In this document: positions 59,787 through 64,000 of the stretch, one piece after another
Layout of the letters: each line of letters starts with the position of its first letter
How positions within the stretch are numbered: the first letter of the stretch is position 1
NCBI GenBank assembly: GCA_021399445.1
Contig: JAJTUQ010000001.1
Span: forward strand, 6,448,001 to 6,512,000
From: Xylogone sp. PMI_703
Lineage: Eukaryota > Ascomycota > Leotiomycetes
Direction of reading: 5' to 3'
Length of the DNA stretch: 64,000 nt
Made by a program: the position numbers and the translations under genes
Notes under the pieces: model-generated
Seen by the model: the letters and a program-made list of their open reading frames with translations, nothing else
What the model was told of the DNA's origin: nothing
Databases searched by the model: none

Positions 59787-62700
59787 GGGTGAGATCGGTT
59801 AGTATTGGGAATACCCGTAGGATTGGTGTATGTGTAGCGTATACATGATGTTATGCGTGCAAGGCAATAAAATGGTGTTTGGATAGGAAACATTAGTTTC
59901 AGCAGGTTGTACTTTACAGATTGAGCAAGTAAATCCGGGACAGGCTGTTCCACGCAGGTGAATAAACACCGTAAAGGATCCAAGTTCAAAGATGTGACCT
60001 ACATCGGGATAATCCATCTACTATTAGTGGATATCATAAGATCAGCCAGATTAACGAGAGATACGGTGCTGATTGCCACATGGAATACTCCGTCGTAGCG
60101 CCTCGATAGCTCCAGCATCGCTTATAAGTGAGATGCTATCTACAAGAGACGACTTCTCCTCTTGGGCTGAACCTCAGCCGTGTCCCTGACATGAAAATAC
60201 CCGATAGCTGGATCTGGACCCTCCTTAGGTGGGTTCCTTCTCAGCCTTTTTTCGTGAGGGGCACGGGAACGGAGAGAAGTGGGCAAGTAGGATGGGTTGC
60301 CACCACGGGGCAGATACCGGATTCGTGAATTGAGGAAAAGAATAGCTCATCAGCTACCGGATTTTTGGCATGGGCTCTTGGTCGATAGGGAGATAGGGTA
60401 GCGTGGATGTCTCTTCGTAGTTGTGCGTTGAGAGGAAAGTGCCTGGAGTACCTGAAGTGCCCAGACCCAGCGCCACGTGGTTGACACGGGGGCGAGCCTG
60501 AGCAGCGAGGTTCAGTGCTTTACGTACAGCAGAGTGGCTCGTGCCTGACAAATTAATACGAACTCTTTCCAGAGGCTTATACTTTTACAACACTCTCAGC
60601 AACCAATATTTCTTGGAATGCGATAAAATTTCAATAAAAGCAAATTTAATCGACAGCCCTTCGATCCAGGTCGTTTTCAGCAAAATAGAGACGATTTTGA
60701 AGGGCCGAGGTGGCGTGGAAGTATAAGCATCTGTAAAGAGTTCGTATTATTTTGTCAGGCACGAGAGTGGGAAGTATCGGAATTCGGCCGCAGATACTTG
60801 CGAGCTTGGGCATCTCCCCTCCTCTTCAAATTTCTTCTTTTTCATGCAAGCAATACCGTAGCTTAACATGCATCACAGTTCGGCAGATACAAGAATATTT
60901 ATGCAATGTCGACTAGAATCAGAATTGTTGGGCTTTTCAGAAGAGATAAAGGAGATTCATTTTTAGTGAGTCCCAAAGCCTAACCAAGTGCTACTCATGT
61001 TTAAAGTTTGCAGGACAGATTTGACAACCCCGCAGTGAGACAATCCACATACCCAGCTGCTGGCATCACAGTTACAGGATAGGCAAGTAAACAACCCCTG
61101 GAGTCATAGTATTCAATTTACGGTCATCTACTGGTGCCTCGACTACCGGATCTAGCAATTCAGTGTTTGAGCCAAGATGAAGTCCCCAGAGCTGAGCGTG
61201 CCCTGTGGCAATCATAAGGTTTATTTTATAGGAGGGGTGGCCTGACGGTCAAAGCGCAAAGTGACGCCAATAGCAATGAATGCCCATGGAAGTACTCTGT
61301 ACACGCCAATGTTTTCAAGTTACCCTCAGAGGAGCATTGAGCGAGGGTAATCCAGAAGGAAGCGAAATGTAACGGTGCTAGACTGGTGGTACTGCTTGAC
61401 CTTCAGCGATGCAGCATAGCCTGGCCTCTTGGAGAGCTCTGCCGTGTGCTCGGGTCTCTACTGTGACCTTAACGTCCTGTATTTCGATGCCAATAATGCA
61501 CCTGAGTGGCACAGAAAGCTCTCTTCGCAAGATACAGCGACTGTCAGTCACATTCAGTTTGTGGTATCACACACCTGCGGTGCTCAACTCGGATCGAACC
61601 GCCATGCTGGACAGCCGCCACAAGCTGTCGAAATTTTGAGGCGGCTCTGGCCTGCCCCAAGTGCTACGAGGACAATCAGCCATATAATATATCAGTCTTG
61701 AAGACTACATTCCTGGGGCATCACCTGAGTGAATGCCAATACGGATCTCAGTACCGAGGAAGAAAGTTTGTGCCCTACCGTTACCGGCATTTTCCCCTGG
61801 GTGGATCTTCTTTGCTTATTCATGCGGGGGCGATGGGAGGATCGTAAGCACTGTAGATCCGGAACAGCGACCGTGCCTACCATACAACACAACTGCAACC
61901 CTACCTTCCTCCGGTACGAGGGTGCCTGCAAGGTCCGTGTGCAGCTGAAGTACCGGTACCTGCTTGATATTCTTGGCTGCAACGACAAGAGAGCAAACCG
62001 CAGGCTGACCTTTCACGGTCGTACTCTCTTAGCAACAGACCGTGCGACTTTCTTCCTGCAAATTTGCATACTACAGTCAGCCTGCTGAGTACTCGCGCCT
62101 CATAGCCCCTAAACGTTCTCGCTCTATCTTTGCAAGAGTTCCTCCGTGCCGTGGGATGAGAGGCGAACGCGCTGTTGCCGCGGCTTCCACTTAGTTTTCC
62201 GCCGGCTCGTTAGCTTGAACCACATACCGATCTAGATCCGGCGATATATGACGAACGGGAAGGCCAAAACGGAGATTTTTTCCTTTCGGACTTGGTTCGA
62301 TTCTCCAAGCCTCCAAAACCCCTCTACTTGTGGTACTTAGCGAATAAGAGATGACCGTGCCGTGACTCGGTAGGCACAGCCAGCCACAAAGAAGCCCGAA
62401 ACTCGGCTGGATGTATTCGTGACATTCAGCTTTCTTTAGTGATTACTGGGTCTGCACGAACAGGGAGTATTTTCATTGTTCAACATAGTTAGGAGATCGA
62501 GAACGGCTTCTCAGAACTGGGAAAGGGCCATTATGTGCATCTCATCTTGCTCGTCTCCTTCCTCTGTAATGGGTACGGCACAAACTCATTTCTCTTTACG
62601 AGCCGTCATTTCCTCCTGGTCTCTATGCCTGAGATATAGCTTCTGGCGATCTTATGTATCCAGTACTACCGCCTTAACAACCTCTTGTTATCCTCGCCCA

Positions 62701-63389
62701 TTACTACTCTTACGAGGCTTGCACTTTGACCTTCTCTATTATCCCAAACGATCATGAGGTCTATGGTTCGATATAGCGCCCTACGAGATTTCTTTCTTCA
62801 CATGGCCTCTTCTGTGAACTTTTTTAGTGTAGTTCAAAGGATGTAAGCTTCCCCGGCGGGAGGAGGTCCTGCCCTGATTTGCGCCATTTTAATCAGCCAT
62901 CGCTCGTAATAGTCATGGCGTGCATGGCAAATGGTGATTCCTACTAGTCTTCCTCACTTCGCCGAGGGCTTACCCGTCATAAGACTATGGCAAGTAGTGT
63001 TTCAAAAATTCACATCGACCTTGATTTATTACTGCCTTAGGGCCAGACTCTTGGGACACGGAAACATGGAAGGGTCTCTTAAATAGACACAGGGACAACT
63101 CCTTGTATGAGCTAGTGGCTTTTGATAATAAACTGTTAATAGTGCGAGCATAGCGCACTGTCTTAAATATATGCTCGGCCTCTTTCTCCCCTCCGTCAAG
63201 CTTACCCTCTCAGGGACCTATCACTCCTGTCGACAAGACGACCGCTAACTCTAAGCCGGGTCTTAACAGTCCTCACAATTGAGGAAGGATGCTTGTTTAA
63301 CCTACAATAAGACCCCTTGATCTCTCTATGCTATCCGTTTCCTGAGACACGACTATTTTTATATTAGCATATTCTTCTGTGTTCTCATC
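59787..63389. other. Gene-poor region with one inverted-repeat element
   Basis: Apart from the inverted-repeat element at 60,538-60,765 I find no supported gene in 3.6 kb. Overlapping short frames at 61,400-62,090 show no recognisable domain and break often. The last 100 bp before 63,390 are the leader of the MHYT gene. Confidence 0.5.
60538..60765. mobile_element. Terminal-inverted-repeat element (MITE-like), 228 bp
   Basis: The left end begins CTCGTGCCTGACAAA at 60538. The right end finishes TTTGTCAGGCACGAG at 60765, its exact inverse. The inverted repeat extends to about 47 bp with about three mismatches, taking in AATACGAACTCTTT and GCTTATACTT. Both outer flanks carry AGTGG directly at the border, so a 5-bp target-site duplication is likely. 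The interior (about 130 bp) has no coding capacity. This is the form of a non-autonomous DNA transposon. The superfamily is not assigned. Confidence 0.8.
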
Positions 63390-64000
63390 ATGTCGTCTAC
63401 TGATCCGGAAATACTCAAATGGGAGGCCTTGGTTGGTCATGTAATCCCAAAGACAGTCAGTCCAGGTTTTGTGGTCCTCTCGTACGTGATCAGCTACATT
63501 GGGGCCCTCACCACTCTCGAACTCATCAACCGACGAACAGCAACAAGAGGTTGGTTCAATTGGTATGTACCTATTTCCACAGCAATAGAGAAAAAGAATG
63601 TGGCGAGGGAATGTAAATCTAATAAATGTCAAGGTTCACCCTAATTAGCTCTGCTATATCTATGGGTGGAATTGCCGTCTGGTGCATGCATTTCATTGGG
63701 AATAGGGCTTTCATTCTTGGAGATGGCGCTGCAGTTGGACAGATTGCTTACAGCCCTGGATATACGGGCCTATCATTCTTTGTCCCAGTCATCGTCTTGA
63801 CGCTCGCATTCTGGTCCGTTGGCACAGGGGAGAAGGTCCAAATATACAGAGTAGTCCTTGGTGGCACTATCGTAGGCTTTGGTGTTTGCGGTATGCATTA
63901 CCTAGGACAAGCAGGTATCATTAACTATGTCTGTGTTTACAGCATAGGGCATGTTGTTGGTGCAGCAGCCATAGCAGTCGTTGCTAGTATTGGGGCACTT
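63390..64000 (+). CDS. MHYT-domain membrane protein (5' part, cut by window end)
   Basis: Two exons are visible, 63390-63562 and 63634 onward, open to the window edge; about 180 residues are seen. After a short start (MSSTDPEILKWEALVGHVIP) come hydrophobic segments with the MHYT-type motifs VWCMHFIGN and VCGMHYLGQ, each placed near the end of a span pair as in the family. The intron joins NW to FTLISSAISMGGIA in frame. In bacteria MHYT is a proposed metal- or gas-sensing membrane module. Fungal MHYT proteins are large and of unknown function. The C-terminal half lies outside the window. Confidence 0.85.

Noticed and set aside
62285..62310. tRNA-like T-arm (TTGGTTCGATTCTCCAA)
   Set aside because: A stem can be drawn, but the loop is 9 nt rather than 7 and no D- or anticodon arm is found upstream.
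1..64000. CRISPR arrays, prokaryotic operons, rRNA genes
   Set aside because: The DNA is intron-bearing fungal nuclear sequence. No regularly spaced repeats or rRNA signatures were seen.

Overview
The window is nuclear DNA from a filamentous ascomycete (Pezizomycotina). The evidence is short GT-AG introns (mostly 47-190 bp, often with a CTAAC-like branch site), a mosaic of genes on both strands, kilobase-scale CT-rich leaders before regulatory genes, and several genes whose closest known relatives are fungal (Ima1, Kgd4, RTT106, the FSH1 hydrolase family, fungal MHYT proteins). A Leotiomycetes-like species is possible, but the sequence alone does not prove it. I rebuilt 23 protein genes by joining exons. 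In all 22 complete genes the coding length divides by three after splicing and the joined protein reads through. The 23rd gene (MHYT) is cut by the window end. I recognised no rRNA, tRNA or CRISPR array.

Layout. 1-5.6 kb: a roughly 3-kb repeat-bearing CT-rich leader and a C2H2 zinc-finger protein. 7.7-15.3 kb: a DUF647/RUS-family membrane protein, Kgd4 (2-oxoglutarate dehydrogenase), Mediator Med18 and cytochrome oxidase Cox8. 15.9-19.3 kb: the exosome helicase Mtr4. 22.4-28.6 kb: a DENN/C1 protein, TRAPPC13 and a very small SET-domain protein. 28.7-38.1 kb: a KHDC4/BLOM7-like KH protein, the inner nuclear membrane protein Ima1, Alg14, the mitoribosomal protein mS23 and a PPR protein. 38.4-40.3 kb: polynucleotide kinase-phosphatase. 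44.1-46 kb: a conserved Ser/Pro-rich protein of unknown role. 47.9-51 kb: a divergent pair, an MFS transporter and an FSH1-type serine hydrolase. 51.6-59.8 kb: RTT106, a Pep12-type Qa-SNARE, the nucleoporin Ndc1 and Ach1. 59.8-63.4 kb: a gene-poor stretch carrying a 228-bp terminal-inverted-repeat element. 63.4-64 kb: the start of an MHYT-domain membrane protein.

The genes are mostly housekeeping and do not form one pathway or a secondary-metabolite cluster. Themes recur: mitochondria (Kgd4, Cox8, mS23, PPR, Ach1), RNA metabolism (Mtr4, KH protein), chromatin and repair (RTT106, PNK, SET) and membrane traffic (DENN, TRAPPC13, Pep12). Many genes are divergent pairs sharing a short upstream region. 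I found no convincing new multi-gene system. The most notable points are the inverted-repeat element at 60.5 kb, a PCNA-binding (PIP-box) consensus at the N-terminus of the PNK, a 13-nt microexon in the DUF647 gene, the divergent mS23/PPR pair with an overlapping upstream ORF, and paired CACGTG-type sites before PNK.
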